A DNA stretch of 15,430 nucleotides, from the NCBI GenBank assembly GCA_913052655.1, contig CAJXFN010000016.1, positions 1-15,430 of the forward strand, written 5' to 3'. Both the position numbers and the translations under genes were made by a program. Below the pieces are notes generated by a model, which searched no databases, was not told the origin of the DNA, and was given only the letters and a program-made list of their open reading frames with translations. The DNA is from an uncultured Flavobacteriales bacterium (GTDB taxonomy: Bacteria; Bacteroidota; Bacteroidia; Flavobacteriales; BACL11). Below, piece after piece: positions 7,485 to 15,416 of the stretch; the stretch's first letter is position 1, and the number at the start of each line of letters is the position of its first letter.

Positions 7485-8396
7485 ATGAAAAAAACCATTC
7501 TTATTATATCTTTATTTTCCCTGTGTTTTGGGATTTCTAAAGCCCAACAAGTTCCACAATTCAGTCAAAATATGTTCAATAAGCTGGCAAATAACCCGGG
7601 ATCTGCTGGAAGTTCAGATGCTATAAACGCAACTGTACTGCACCGTTCTCAATGGATGGGATTTGAAGGAGCTCCTAAAACTTTTAACCTTGCATTAGAC
7701 GCACCATTTGAAGTTTTACATGGTGGTTTAGGATTGAATATTGTTTCCGACGATATAGGTGAGTATAGTAACTTAGGTCTTCAATTTTCATATGCATTTA
7801 GAACAGATTTAGGTCAAGGTCAACTAGGAATTGGAGCTTCCGCTGGAATGTATCAAAGTGGGTTAAATGGAGGGGGGTTAATACCCGCAGATCTAGGAGA
7901 TGTTTCTGTGCCTACTGGAGAAATTAGTGGATCCGCTGTAGATTTTGGAGGAGGTATATATTACAATACTCAGGATGTTTATTTAGGGTTATCAACTTTA
8001 CACATTACAGAACCTTCTATTGAAAAAGATGATGGAGATATAATTAATTTATCTCGTCATTATTTTTTATTAGCAGGATATTATCAAGAGATAAATCCTT
8101 TATTGTCATTAAACCCGTCAATTTATTTAAAATCTGATGGCTCTACTTCTCAACTCGACGTAAATGCAAACCTTTTATACAATAATAGAATATGGGGTGG
8201 CGTTAGTTATAGATTAGATGAAGGAATTGTATTACTTACTGGTATGAATATTAATAATGATTTAAGATTTGGACTTGCATATGATGTAGTTCTTAATCAA
8301 ATTCAAAATAACAGTTTAGAATTTATGTTAGGTTATAGTTTTAAGGTAGATTATGATAAACCTGTAAAGAGCTACAAAAATCCAAGATATTTATAA
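7485..8396 (+). CDS. porP: PorP/SprF family type IX secretion outer-membrane protein
   Basis: 303 residues. A Sec signal peptide (hydrophobic core residues 4-17, likely cut after KA at 20) precedes QQVPQFSQNMFNKLANNPG, the hallmark start of PorP/SprF proteins. LHRSQWMGFEGAPKTFNLALDAPF is the next family block. The remainder alternates polar and hydrophobic residues with many glycines, as in an outer-membrane beta-barrel, ending in NPRYL. PorP/SprF proteins belong to the type IX secretion and gliding machinery; PorP is needed for secretion in P. gingivalis, while SprF paralogues help deliver the adhesin SprB. Standing directly before gldKLMN, as porP does before porKLMN, this copy is more likely the core PorP component than an adhesin-linked paralogue. 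It begins the operon after a 111-base gap. Family call is firm; the PorP versus SprF choice rests on context. Confidence 0.9.
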   Translation: MKKTILIISLFSLCFGISKAQQVPQFSQNMFNKLANNPGSAGSSDAINATVLHRSQWMGFEGAPKTFNLALDAPFEVLHGGLGLNIVSDDIGEYSNLGLQFSYAFRTDLGQGQLGIGASAGMYQSGLNGGGLIPADLGDVSVPTGEISGSAVDFGGGIYYNTQDVYLGLSTLHITEPSIEKDDGDIINLSRHYFLLAGYYQEINPLLSLNPSIYLKSDGSTSQLDVNANLLYNNRIWGGVSYRLDEGIVLLTGMNINNDLRFGLAYDVVLNQIQNNSLEFMLGYSFKVDYDKPVKSYKNPRYL

Positions 8397-8408
8397 AATA
8401 AAAAACCT

Positions 8409-8422
8409 TTCACGAAAGTGAA
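8409..8422 (+). other. GNRA-capped hairpin between porP and gldK
   Basis: TTCAC (8409-8413) and GTGAA (8418-8422) pair perfectly around a GAAA tetraloop (8414-8417), a very stable loop type in RNA. It lies in the 36-base gap between the porP stop and the gldK start. It is not followed by a T-run, so it is unlikely to be a full terminator; an mRNA-stability or partial attenuation element would fit, setting the ratio of porP to gldKLMN. That role is inference. Confidence 0.4.
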
Positions 8423-8432
8423 TTAAATTAAA

Positions 8433-9749
8433 ATGAATATGAAGAAAATATTACTTTTAAGTTCAGTAGTCGCTTTGTTAAGTGGTTGTGCTGGTTCTGG
8501 AAACGGAGAACTGATTGGAGGTACAGATAGATTAGTATGGAACCCTACAGATCCTTATGGAATGGCGTTTATTCCTCAAGGAAGTTTTGTAATGGGGCCC
8601 TCTGATCAAGATGTCCCTTTCGCTAATGTTTCAACCAATCAGAGAGTTTCTGTAGGAGCATTTTATATGGATATAACAGAAATTACAAATAATGAGTACC
8701 GTCAATTTGAAAGATGGGTTGTTGATTCTATGATTAGAACTGAGATGAAATTGTTTCAACATCGTAGAGGAGATACCATTAAAAGTAATAATGTTGTAAA
8801 TGGAGATACATTAAGGAAAATTGACTGGGATGTTAGATTGAATAAAAATTCAGATGAGTATAAAGATTTATATGATTCTATGTTTGTAAAAACTTATGTT
8901 GATGGACAACCAATAAAAGAAGAGAATAACATTATTTATAGATATGAAGAACTTGATGTAAGAGCCCTTTCTAAATCTAATAGATTAGATGAGGAAACTA
9001 TAGATAAGATGAACGCAACAACTTACAGAGATAATTTTGTAATCGAGAGAGCAGTAAAGATTTATCCATCTACTTTAGATTATCAATCTGATTATGCTTA
9101 TGCTAATAACGAAACGGACGCTACCTTTAATTATGAACACGTAGCCCATGATGACTATCCTGTTGTTGGTATTACGTGGGAACAAGCTAATGCTTTTTGT
9201 CACTGGAGAACTCACATTATGAATTCTTACTTAAGGTCAAATAATGAACCTTTATTGCCTGATTTTAGATTACCTACAGAAACTGAATGGGAATATGCGG
9301 CCAGAGGTGGTTACGGAATGTCTCCATATCCTTGGGGAGGGCCATATACTAGAAATATGAAAGGTTGTTTCTTAGCGAACTTTAAACCATTGAGAGGAAA
9401 TTATGTAGCTGATGGGGGACTAAAGGCTATTAAGGTTAAACAGTATAATCCTAACAACTATGGATTGTATGATATGGCTGGAAATGTAGCAGAATGGACT
9501 TCTACAGTATATGATGAGACCTCTACTTCATATTCTCATGATATGAATTCAGATAATTCTTATATTTCTGAGGAATCAGATCAAGATGTGTTAAAAAGAA
9601 AGGTTGTAAGAGGAGGTTCGTGGAAAGATATTTCATACTTTATCCAGACGTCTACAAGAACCTATGAATATGATGATGTCTCTACTTCTTACATTGGATT
9701 TAGATGTGTTATGGATTTCTTAGGAAGAGATAAGAAAGATTTTCAATAA
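8433..9749 (+). CDS. gldK: GldK, type IX secretion ring lipoprotein (FGE-sulfatase fold)
   Basis: 438 residues. The N-terminus is a lipoprotein signal peptide with lipobox LSGC (lipidated Cys19), so the protein sits on the periplasmic side of the outer membrane. The remainder is a formylglycine-generating-enzyme (sulfatase-modifying factor) fold: GMAFIPQGSFVMGPSDQD near 43-60, FYMDITEITNNEYRQF near 77-92, YPVVGITWEQANAFCHWR and RLPTETEWEYAARGG in the second half, then GLYDMAGNVAEWT and RGGSW (393-397) to GFRC (422-425). The RGGSW block lacks the catalytic cysteines of true FGE enzymes, so this is a structural domain. A long insertion of about 120 residues splits the first third, as in other GldK/GldJ proteins. 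GldK (PorK) forms a large ring with GldN. A second in-frame ATG two codons downstream is an equally possible start. Confidence 0.93.
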   Translation: MNMKKILLLSSVVALLSGCAGSGNGELIGGTDRLVWNPTDPYGMAFIPQGSFVMGPSDQDVPFANVSTNQRVSVGAFYMDITEITNNEYRQFERWVVDSMIRTEMKLFQHRRGDTIKSNNVVNGDTLRKIDWDVRLNKNSDEYKDLYDSMFVKTYVDGQPIKEENNIIYRYEELDVRALSKSNRLDEETIDKMNATTYRDNFVIERAVKIYPSTLDYQSDYAYANNETDATFNYEHVAHDDYPVVGITWEQANAFCHWRTHIMNSYLRSNNEPLLPDFRLPTETEWEYAARGGYGMSPYPWGGPYTRNMKGCFLANFKPLRGNYVADGGLKAIKVKQYNPNNYGLYDMAGNVAEWTSTVYDETSTSYSHDMNSDNSYISEESDQDVLKRKVVRGGSWKDISYFIQTSTRTYEYDDVSTSYIGFRCVMDFLGRDKKDFQ

Positions 9750-9781
9750 AAATTAAATTAATAAAAACTAAATAAAAAAAA

Positions 9782-10432
9782 ATGGGATTAGGAAATATCA
9801 CAGAAGCTAAATGGTACAAAAAAATGATGCCGAAACTGTATGGTTGGGGTGCAGCATTAGTAATTATTGGAGCATTATTTAAAATTGAGCATTGGCCATT
9901 TGCAAGTTTATTTTTAATTATTGGTCTAAGTACAGAAGCAATAATTTTCTTTTTCTCTGCTTTTGAAAAAACCCATGAAGAATACCAATGGGAAAAAGTA
10001 TACCCTGAATTAGGTTCAGATCATATGACTGATCCTGCGAATATGACACCATCTCAACAATTAGACAATGCACTTGAGAAAGCAAAGATTGATAATGAAT
10101 TGGTGGAAAGTTTGAATGAAGGACTAAGAGCTTTTGGAGAATCTGCAGCAAAATTAAATGAAACAATATCTGCAGCATCTAGCATATCGGAATATAATAG
10201 TCAAATTCAAGAGGGGGTTAAGAATATGAATGCTTTAAATTCATTATATGAATTACAGTTGCAAGCATCTAATCAACAAATGGAAGCTACAACTATATTT
10301 TTACAAAATCTTCAGTCATCTGTTGAAGATTCCAAGAAGTTTCAAGAACAGGTCTCTCAACTTGCAGTAAATCTTGAGCAGATGAATAAAGTTTATGGAA
10401 ACATGTTAAGTGCAATGAATCCAAATAAGTAA
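9782..10432 (+). CDS. gldL: GldL, type IX secretion motor membrane protein
   Basis: 216 residues. Two membrane helices near the N-terminus (about 19-34 and 38-60) are joined by a short turn containing KIEHWPF. The second helix carries Glu52 in LSTEAIIFFF, which corresponds to Glu49 of Flavobacterium johnsoniae GldL, the residue implicated in proton transfer; Lys34 is also kept at the end of helix 1. The motif YPELG follows, and residues 75-216 are a long, soluble, coiled-coil-like cytoplasmic region rich in Gln, Asn and Glu. GldL pentamers surround a GldM dimer and convert proton motive force into mechanical work for secretion and gliding. The start ATG ends a run of nine A residues with no Shine-Dalgarno sequence. 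Co-transcribed with gldK (32-base gap) and gldM (33-base gap). Confidence 0.94.
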   Translation: MGLGNITEAKWYKKMMPKLYGWGAALVIIGALFKIEHWPFASLFLIIGLSTEAIIFFFSAFEKTHEEYQWEKVYPELGSDHMTDPANMTPSQQLDNALEKAKIDNELVESLNEGLRAFGESAAKLNETISAASSISEYNSQIQEGVKNMNALNSLYELQLQASNQQMEATTIFLQNLQSSVEDSKKFQEQVSQLAVNLEQMNKVYGNMLSAMNPNK

Positions 10433-10465
10433 TCATCTATTTTAATTATTAAATAACTAAAAAAT

Positions 10466-12205
10466 ATGGCAGGAGGAAATTTGTCACCAAGACAAAAGAT
10501 GATTAATATGATGTATTTAGTGTTAACAGCACTACTTGCATTAAATGTTTCCAAAGAAGTTTTAAATTCCTTTTTTGAAGTAAATTTAGGAATTGTAAAA
10601 TCAACTGAGGGTTTACAAAAGAAAAATTTAGACACCTACAGTGATTTTGAAAATGCTGCGAATCAAGAAAAGGTTAAAAATTATAAGAAACTAGCTAACC
10701 AAGTAAAACCCGAATCAGAATTTCTTGTAGATTTTATTCAGTCAATGAAATATGATTTAGTTTTAAAGTCTGACGGAAAGGTTTTTTTAGATTCCTATAA
10801 AGATGAAAATGGAGATGAAATTGAAGAAAATATTAGAGAGATTGATTACTCAGAACTATCTAATGATGATAAGACAAAACATATAGCTCATTTAGAAGGT
10901 AAGGATAAAAGAAACGTTTCTGGTGATTTATTTAATCCAAAAAACACTGTTAATGGACCTAATGTTAATGGTGATGGAATGGCTACACAGTTAAGAAAAA
11001 AAATTGATAGTTTTAGAAAATTTTTAATTGGGACATTAGAATTAGCTGAAGATTCTACATGGATTTCGCCGGGAAGTGCAGATAAACTCATTCAGAAACT
11101 TAATGATAATTTATTAATTGATGATGGTAAGTCTTTTGGAGAAAAAAATGTTACATGGGAGGAATATAATTTTTATGATATGCCATCCGTAGGTGCATTA
11201 ACTCTCCTTTCTAAGTGGCAAGCTGACATAAAAAATATGGAATCTGAAGTGATTTCTTTTTTCGCAAATAATATAGATGCCTCATCTTTAAAGTTTTCTT
11301 CGGCCATGGCGACCACAATTCCCTCTTCTAATTTTGTATTAGTTGGTGATGAATTTAAATCTAAAATATTTTTAACGGCATATGATAAAACATCTAACCC
11401 TGAAATTTTAATTGGAGATTACGATTCTCTTCCTGATGGAACTTATCAGTTTAAGGGAGATCCTGTAGTAGTTCCTGTAGTTAATGGTCAAGGAATGTAC
11501 ACTGTGAAAGGTAAAAGAGTTGGACCACAAACTTATAAAGGGTTAATTAAAATTTTACAAGACGATGGTGATCAATATTATCCTTTTGAAGGAGAATATA
11601 TTGTTGCTAATAAATCTTTTGCGGTATCTCCAACTAAAATGAACGTTTTATATACCGTTATTGATAATCCAGTTACTGTATCAGTTGCAGGATATCAACC
11701 AGATCAAGTATCGCTATCAATGAATGGAGGTTCTATTAAAACTGTGAGCAAGAAGAAAGGTGAATATATGGTTACACCAGACAATAAAATGAGAGGCAAA
11801 AATGTTTCAATTTCTGTGTCAGTTAGGGGTGAAGATGGTAAAAGAAAATCTATTGGAAAAATGGATTTTAGAGTTAAGCAAGTCCCTGATCCTAAAATAT
11901 TTCATTTAAGAAGCAAAAAAGTTTCTAAAGAAGAAATTATTGGGAAACCCACTTTATCTGCACAGATGGTTGATTTTGAATTTGACGGAATTGTATTTAA
12001 GGTTGTAAAATTTGACATTGAATGCATTGGAACCGTTCCAAAACCGTTTTATGCCAAAAAAAGAATTGATTCAGAAGTAAAGCAAGAGATTGGAAGATTA
12101 AAGAAGGGTGATAAGGTAATAATTAGTAATATAGTAGTTAAACAAAAAGGTGGTAACACAAGAGATATGGGACCTTCAGTAGGATTTAACTATACAATTA
12201 AATAA
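10466..12205 (+). CDS. gldM: GldM, type IX secretion motor shaft protein
   Basis: 579 residues. It begins with the family signature MAGGNLSPRQKMINMMYLV; Arg9 is the conserved basic residue next to the GldL proton-path glutamate. A single membrane helix (about 11-29) anchors the protein, and everything after it is periplasmic: four elongated domains in known GldM/PorM structures, reaching toward the GldK-GldN ring. The GldM_N block continues to about 270 (VGALTLLSKWQADIKNMESEV), and GldM_C begins around 390 (FAVSPTKMNVLYTVIDNPVTVSVAG) and ends NYTIK. Recalled homologues are about 515 residues; the excess is largely explained by an acidic, Asn/Asp/Lys-rich stretch (about 103-170) in the first periplasmic domain. 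The gldN start follows 11 bases after its stop. Confidence 0.95.
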   Translation: MAGGNLSPRQKMINMMYLVLTALLALNVSKEVLNSFFEVNLGIVKSTEGLQKKNLDTYSDFENAANQEKVKNYKKLANQVKPESEFLVDFIQSMKYDLVLKSDGKVFLDSYKDENGDEIEENIREIDYSELSNDDKTKHIAHLEGKDKRNVSGDLFNPKNTVNGPNVNGDGMATQLRKKIDSFRKFLIGTLELAEDSTWISPGSADKLIQKLNDNLLIDDGKSFGEKNVTWEEYNFYDMPSVGALTLLSKWQADIKNMESEVISFFANNIDASSLKFSSAMATTIPSSNFVLVGDEFKSKIFLTAYDKTSNPEILIGDYDSLPDGTYQFKGDPVVVPVVNGQGMYTVKGKRVGPQTYKGLIKILQDDGDQYYPFEGEYIVANKSFAVSPTKMNVLYTVIDNPVTVSVAGYQPDQVSLSMNGGSIKTVSKKKGEYMVTPDNKMRGKNVSISVSVRGEDGKRKSIGKMDFRVKQVPDPKIFHLRSKKVSKEEIIGKPTLSAQMVDFEFDGIVFKVVKFDIECIGTVPKPFYAKKRIDSEVKQEIGRLKKGDKVIISNIVVKQKGGNTRDMGPSVGFNYTIK

Positions 12206-12216
12206 AATTATAAATT

Positions 12217-13155
12217 ATGAAAAGATTAAATAATTACATTTTTATTCTTTTGGTTGTTTGTTTACCAAAAGTTGTTTTTTCTCAAGTATTAACACCTCCT
12301 GAATTTAAACCAAATCCAGATACTATTATTGATGGTGCTTATGATAAAATACATAATGAGACTAAACCTAAAGCATATAAATATCCATCCATAAAAGAAA
12401 AAGATATTGTATGGTCTAGAACAATTTGGAGAGAAATTGATCTAAGACAGAAAATTAATCATCATTTTTATTTTCCAGCGATAGAAAATAGAGGTAATCT
12501 AAATGTTGAGAAGATGAGCCTAATTGATGTAATAATGGAAGCAATTCAATATGGAGATAATGATAAATTCAGATGTTTTAATGTTGTAAATAATATGGCT
12601 CCAGGAAATGAATTCAAGTATGGAGTTAAGACTCAGGAAGAAGAGGCGTTAATTGGAACTAAAATCACAAAAGGAGAAGCTATGTCTGCAGAATGGGGTG
12701 GAGACTCTGTAGTGGATGGCAACACTGTTTATTTTGACGATATTATTACACCATTTAATAGAACAGAAGTAAGGAAGTGGCACCTTAAAGAAGAATGGTA
12801 TTTTGATAAGCACAGATCTACTATGGATGTAAGGATTGTTGGATTGTGTCCAATTAGAACTTATATTGATGAAGATGAGGAAGAAAAAGACGAGCCTTTA
12901 TTTTGGATTTATTTTCCAGAATATAGAGACCTACTGGTACAAACTAAAGTAGCAAATTTCACTAAAAATAATGCACAACAAAGGTCTTATTTAGGAATCT
13001 TTGAGAAAAGAATGTTCGCGAGTAGAATTCTACAAGAGTCCAATATAATGAATAGAGCAGTAACAGACTATATGATAGGTCTTGACGCATTGTTGGAGTC
13101 CGAAAGAATAAAAGAAGAGATATTTAATATTGAGCAGGATATGTGGGAATATTAA
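12217..13155 (+). CDS. gldN: GldN, type IX secretion ring protein
   Basis: 312 residues. A Sec signal peptide (hydrophobic residues 8-16, likely cleaved after FS at 22) leads to a mature periplasmic protein. Family features include DIVWSRTIWREIDLRQKINHHFYFP (63-87), YFDDIITPFNRTEVRKWHLKEEWYFDKHRS (172-201), the region VRIVGLCPIR (205-214) and PLFWIYFPEYRDLL (227-240). An acidic loop (IDEDEEEKDE, 217-226) separates the last two. GldN (PorN) binds GldK to make the periplasmic ring and receives contact from GldM. It is the last gene of the porP-gldKLMN run; an intrinsic terminator follows 23 bases later. No lipobox is present, as expected. Length and motifs are normal for the family. Confidence 0.94.
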   Translation: MKRLNNYIFILLVVCLPKVVFSQVLTPPEFKPNPDTIIDGAYDKIHNETKPKAYKYPSIKEKDIVWSRTIWREIDLRQKINHHFYFPAIENRGNLNVEKMSLIDVIMEAIQYGDNDKFRCFNVVNNMAPGNEFKYGVKTQEEEALIGTKITKGEAMSAEWGGDSVVDGNTVYFDDIITPFNRTEVRKWHLKEEWYFDKHRSTMDVRIVGLCPIRTYIDEDEEEKDEPLFWIYFPEYRDLLVQTKVANFTKNNAQQRSYLGIFEKRMFASRILQESNIMNRAVTDYMIGLDALLESERIKEEIFNIEQDMWEY

Positions 13156-13178
13156 TTCTTCAAAATAGCAACTTTTTT

Positions 13179-13207
13179 AAACCCCATTCAAATGGGGTTT
13201 TTGTTTT
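13179..13207 (+). terminator. Rho-independent terminator of the porP-gldKLMN operon
   Basis: A perfect inverted repeat AAACCCCAT (13179-13187) / ATGGGGTTT (13192-13200), with a four-base loop TCAA, is followed by an interrupted T-run (13198-13207). The four G-C pairs stand out in this AT-rich window. On the opposite strand the T-run is short, so it mainly serves the plus strand. It separates the secretion operon from the polysaccharide genes. Confidence 0.9.
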
Positions 13208-13237
13208 AGAAAATTTATACGAATTGATATAGAAAAT

Positions 13238-14092
13238 ATGGAAAAAGAACTTAGTTTAGAAAAATTGTTCTCTGATATAATTTTATTTTTCATAAGAAAT
13301 AAGTATTTGATAACTTCAATTACAATTGGTGGGATACTCTCAGTTATTTTATTTCAAAAGTTAAAACCAGCATTTTTTAAGACAAATGCAATAGCAACTT
13401 CAGGTATAGCTGCCTATGAAAGGTTTGAAGATGATGACATCTTAAATCAAAGAACAGCAATAAATATGATTAATAATCTTCAATTGGATGTTAGGAAGGA
13501 AGATTATGATGCACTTTCTAAAAAGTTAAATATTTCTTTGGAGGAATCTTCTGGAATAAAATATATAGAAGCAGAACAAATATTTAGAGAAGATAAAGAT
13601 GAAAAGAAACATAACACACCAAAGTTTCAAATAGATCTATTAGTTAGAAATAATGCTTTAATTACTATTGTTCAGGATGGTTTAATTAGTTATTTTAACA
13701 ATAATGATTATATTAAAACTTATCAGAGAATTTACAATGAGACAAATAATGATATAATCAACACAATAGATGAAGAGATTAAAGAACTAAGATCTTTAAG
13801 AAATACTCAGAATTCTACAATTGATTTTAGTACAAATACTATTCTTTCTTCTAGAGATGAAATGGATATTCAAAATCAGATTGTAGATTTAAAGCATAAA
13901 AAATCAATAATAATAACAAATAACGAGATGTTAAAACCAATTACATTTGTAGAAGATTTTTCTCTGACTACAATTGAAGAAAGAGAAGTAATTGTTTGGG
14001 GATCTGCAATAGGTTTTTTATCTTTTATATTGTCTATTATTATTTCAATTATTTTAGAATTAAAACAAAAAGCGATAAAGCAAGAAAATTAA
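13238..14092 (+). CDS. Wzz-like polysaccharide chain-length determinant (polysaccharide co-polymerase candidate)
   Basis: 284 residues. Two membrane helices, one near the N-terminus (about 22-40) and one near the C-terminus (about 251-275), flank a periplasmic region of about 210 residues with predicted helical/coiled-coil character, such as the Asn/Glu/Asp-rich stretch before TM2. A short basic tail (KQKAIKQEN) would lie in the cytoplasm. This is the architecture of Wzz-type polysaccharide co-polymerases, which set O-antigen or exopolysaccharide chain length with a Wzy polymerase. The N-terminal SLEKLFSDIILFFIRNKYLI resembles the entry helix of the Wzz family. There is no tyrosine-kinase domain. 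Its stop abuts the UDP-glucose dehydrogenase start (TAAATG), supporting a polysaccharide role. Sequence resemblance is weak, so the call rests on topology and context. The start follows the terminator by 30 bases. Confidence 0.6.
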   Translation: MEKELSLEKLFSDIILFFIRNKYLITSITIGGILSVILFQKLKPAFFKTNAIATSGIAAYERFEDDDILNQRTAINMINNLQLDVRKEDYDALSKKLNISLEESSGIKYIEAEQIFREDKDEKKHNTPKFQIDLLVRNNALITIVQDGLISYFNNNDYIKTYQRIYNETNNDIINTIDEEIKELRSLRNTQNSTIDFSTNTILSSRDEMDIQNQIVDLKHKKSIIITNNEMLKPITFVEDFSLTTIEEREVIVWGSAIGFLSFILSIIISIILELKQKAIKQEN

Positions 14093-15412
14093 ATGAAAGT
14101 AGGAGTTATTGGTTCAGGATATGTTGGTTTGGTTGCTGCAGCGTGTTTTGCAGAGATGGGTAATAAGGTAATCTGTGTAGATGTAGATGAAAGAAAAATT
14201 AGTAGCTTAAAATTAGGTGATGTTCCTATCTATGAACCAGGTATAGAACCTCTTGTATATGATAATCAGAAGAAAGGAACATTGATTTTTACTACTAATA
14301 TTAAGGAAGCTCTAGATGAATCTACTATTGTATTCATTGCAGTTGGTACTCCAATGGGAGATGATGGAAGCGCAGATCTTAAATATGTTTTGCAGGTTGC
14401 GGAAGATATTGGAAATAATATGTCTCACCATTTAATTGTAGTTGATAAAAGTACAGTTCCAGTTGGAACAGCTGATTTGGTTAGAGATAAAATTCAAAAA
14501 ACATTAAATAATAGGGATTGTGACTTAACTTTTGATGTTGTATCCAATCCAGAGTTTTTAAAAGAAGGAGCCGCTATTGATGATTTTATGAGACCAGATA
14601 GAGTAGTGGTTGGAGCAGACAATGAAGAATCCCTAGAAGCGATGAGAGAATTATACGCTCCTTTTACATTTAATCATGATAGATTTATAGGAATGGACAT
14701 TCGTTCTGCTGAAATGACTAAATATGCGGCAAATGCTATGTTAGCAACAAAAATTTCATTTATTAATGAGATGGCAAATATTTGTGAGCATGTGGGTGCA
14801 GATATTAATCAAGTAAGAATTGGTATAGGAAGTGATAAAAGAATTGGTTATCAATTTATATATCCAGGTTGTGGTTATGGAGGAAGCTGTTTTCCAAAAG
14901 ATGTAAAGGCTCTAATAAATATTGCTGACAATAGTGGTTACAAAGCAGAATTAATTTCATCTGTAGAGAAAGTTAACAATAGACAAAAAAATATTTTATT
15001 TAAGAAGATTGTTGATAGATTTGGTTCAGAACTAAAAGATTTAAAATTTGCTGTGTGGGGACTGTCATTTAAACCAGGAACTGATGATATGAGAGAAGCT
15101 CCTTCCATAAACCTTATAAAATCTATAACACAAAGTGGTGGAAATGTTTCAGCGTATGACCCAAAAGCAATAGATCAGGCAAAGTTTTATTTAAAAGATG
15201 TTACTCTTGAATATCATTCTGATAAATATTCCGCTCTAGAAAATGCAGATGCAGTAATACTTGTTACTGAATGGAAAGAGTTTAGAGCTCCAGACTTTCA
15301 GAAAATGTCTAAGTTAATGAGGTCAAAAGTGTTAATTGATGGAAGAAATCAATTTTCTTCACAACAAATTAAAAAACATGGATTTGAGTATTATCAAATT
15401 GGTGTAAAGTAA
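14093..15412 (+). CDS. ugd: UDP-glucose 6-dehydrogenase
   Basis: 439 residues. The enzyme oxidises UDP-glucose twice with NAD+ to UDP-glucuronate, a precursor for acidic polysaccharides. The N-terminal Rossmann domain has GSGYVGLVAAACFAEMG (7-23) with Asp30 at the end of the second strand for NAD binding. Other family marks are VGTPMGDDGSADL (84-96), KSTVPVGTA (119-127), SNPEFLKEGAAIDDFMRPDRVVVG (151-174, with Glu154), MTKYAANAMLATKISFINE (Lys210, Asn214) and the catalytic cysteine 266 in GYGGSCFPKD. The C-terminal UDP-binding domain follows (VWGLSFKPGTDDMREAPS). Closely related UDP-sugar dehydrogenases (UDP-ManNAc or UDP-GalNAc) share these motifs, but GCGYGGSCFPKDV and overall length favour the glucose enzyme. 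It starts directly at the stop of the Wzz-like gene, with no spacing. Confidence 0.92.
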   Translation: MKVGVIGSGYVGLVAAACFAEMGNKVICVDVDERKISSLKLGDVPIYEPGIEPLVYDNQKKGTLIFTTNIKEALDESTIVFIAVGTPMGDDGSADLKYVLQVAEDIGNNMSHHLIVVDKSTVPVGTADLVRDKIQKTLNNRDCDLTFDVVSNPEFLKEGAAIDDFMRPDRVVVGADNEESLEAMRELYAPFTFNHDRFIGMDIRSAEMTKYAANAMLATKISFINEMANICEHVGADINQVRIGIGSDKRIGYQFIYPGCGYGGSCFPKDVKALINIADNSGYKAELISSVEKVNNRQKNILFKKIVDRFGSELKDLKFAVWGLSFKPGTDDMREAPSINLIKSITQSGGNVSAYDPKAIDQAKFYLKDVTLEYHSDKYSALENADAVILVTEWKEFRAPDFQKMSKLMRSKVLIDGRNQFSSQQIKKHGFEYYQIGVK

Positions 15413-15416
15413 TATC

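Noticed and set aside
8409..8422. Intrinsic terminator after porP
   Set aside because: The stem is only 5 bp and no T-run follows, unlike the clear terminator after gldN.
9918..10178. Minus-strand ORF opposite gldL
   Set aside because: Leu/Gln-rich shadow produced by the GldL coiled-coil codons read backwards.
10393..10635. Minus-strand ORF spanning the gldL/gldM junction
   Set aside because: Overlaps two well-supported genes and shows no domain.
10888..11091. Minus-strand ORF opposite gldM
   Set aside because: Antisense shadow of GldM.
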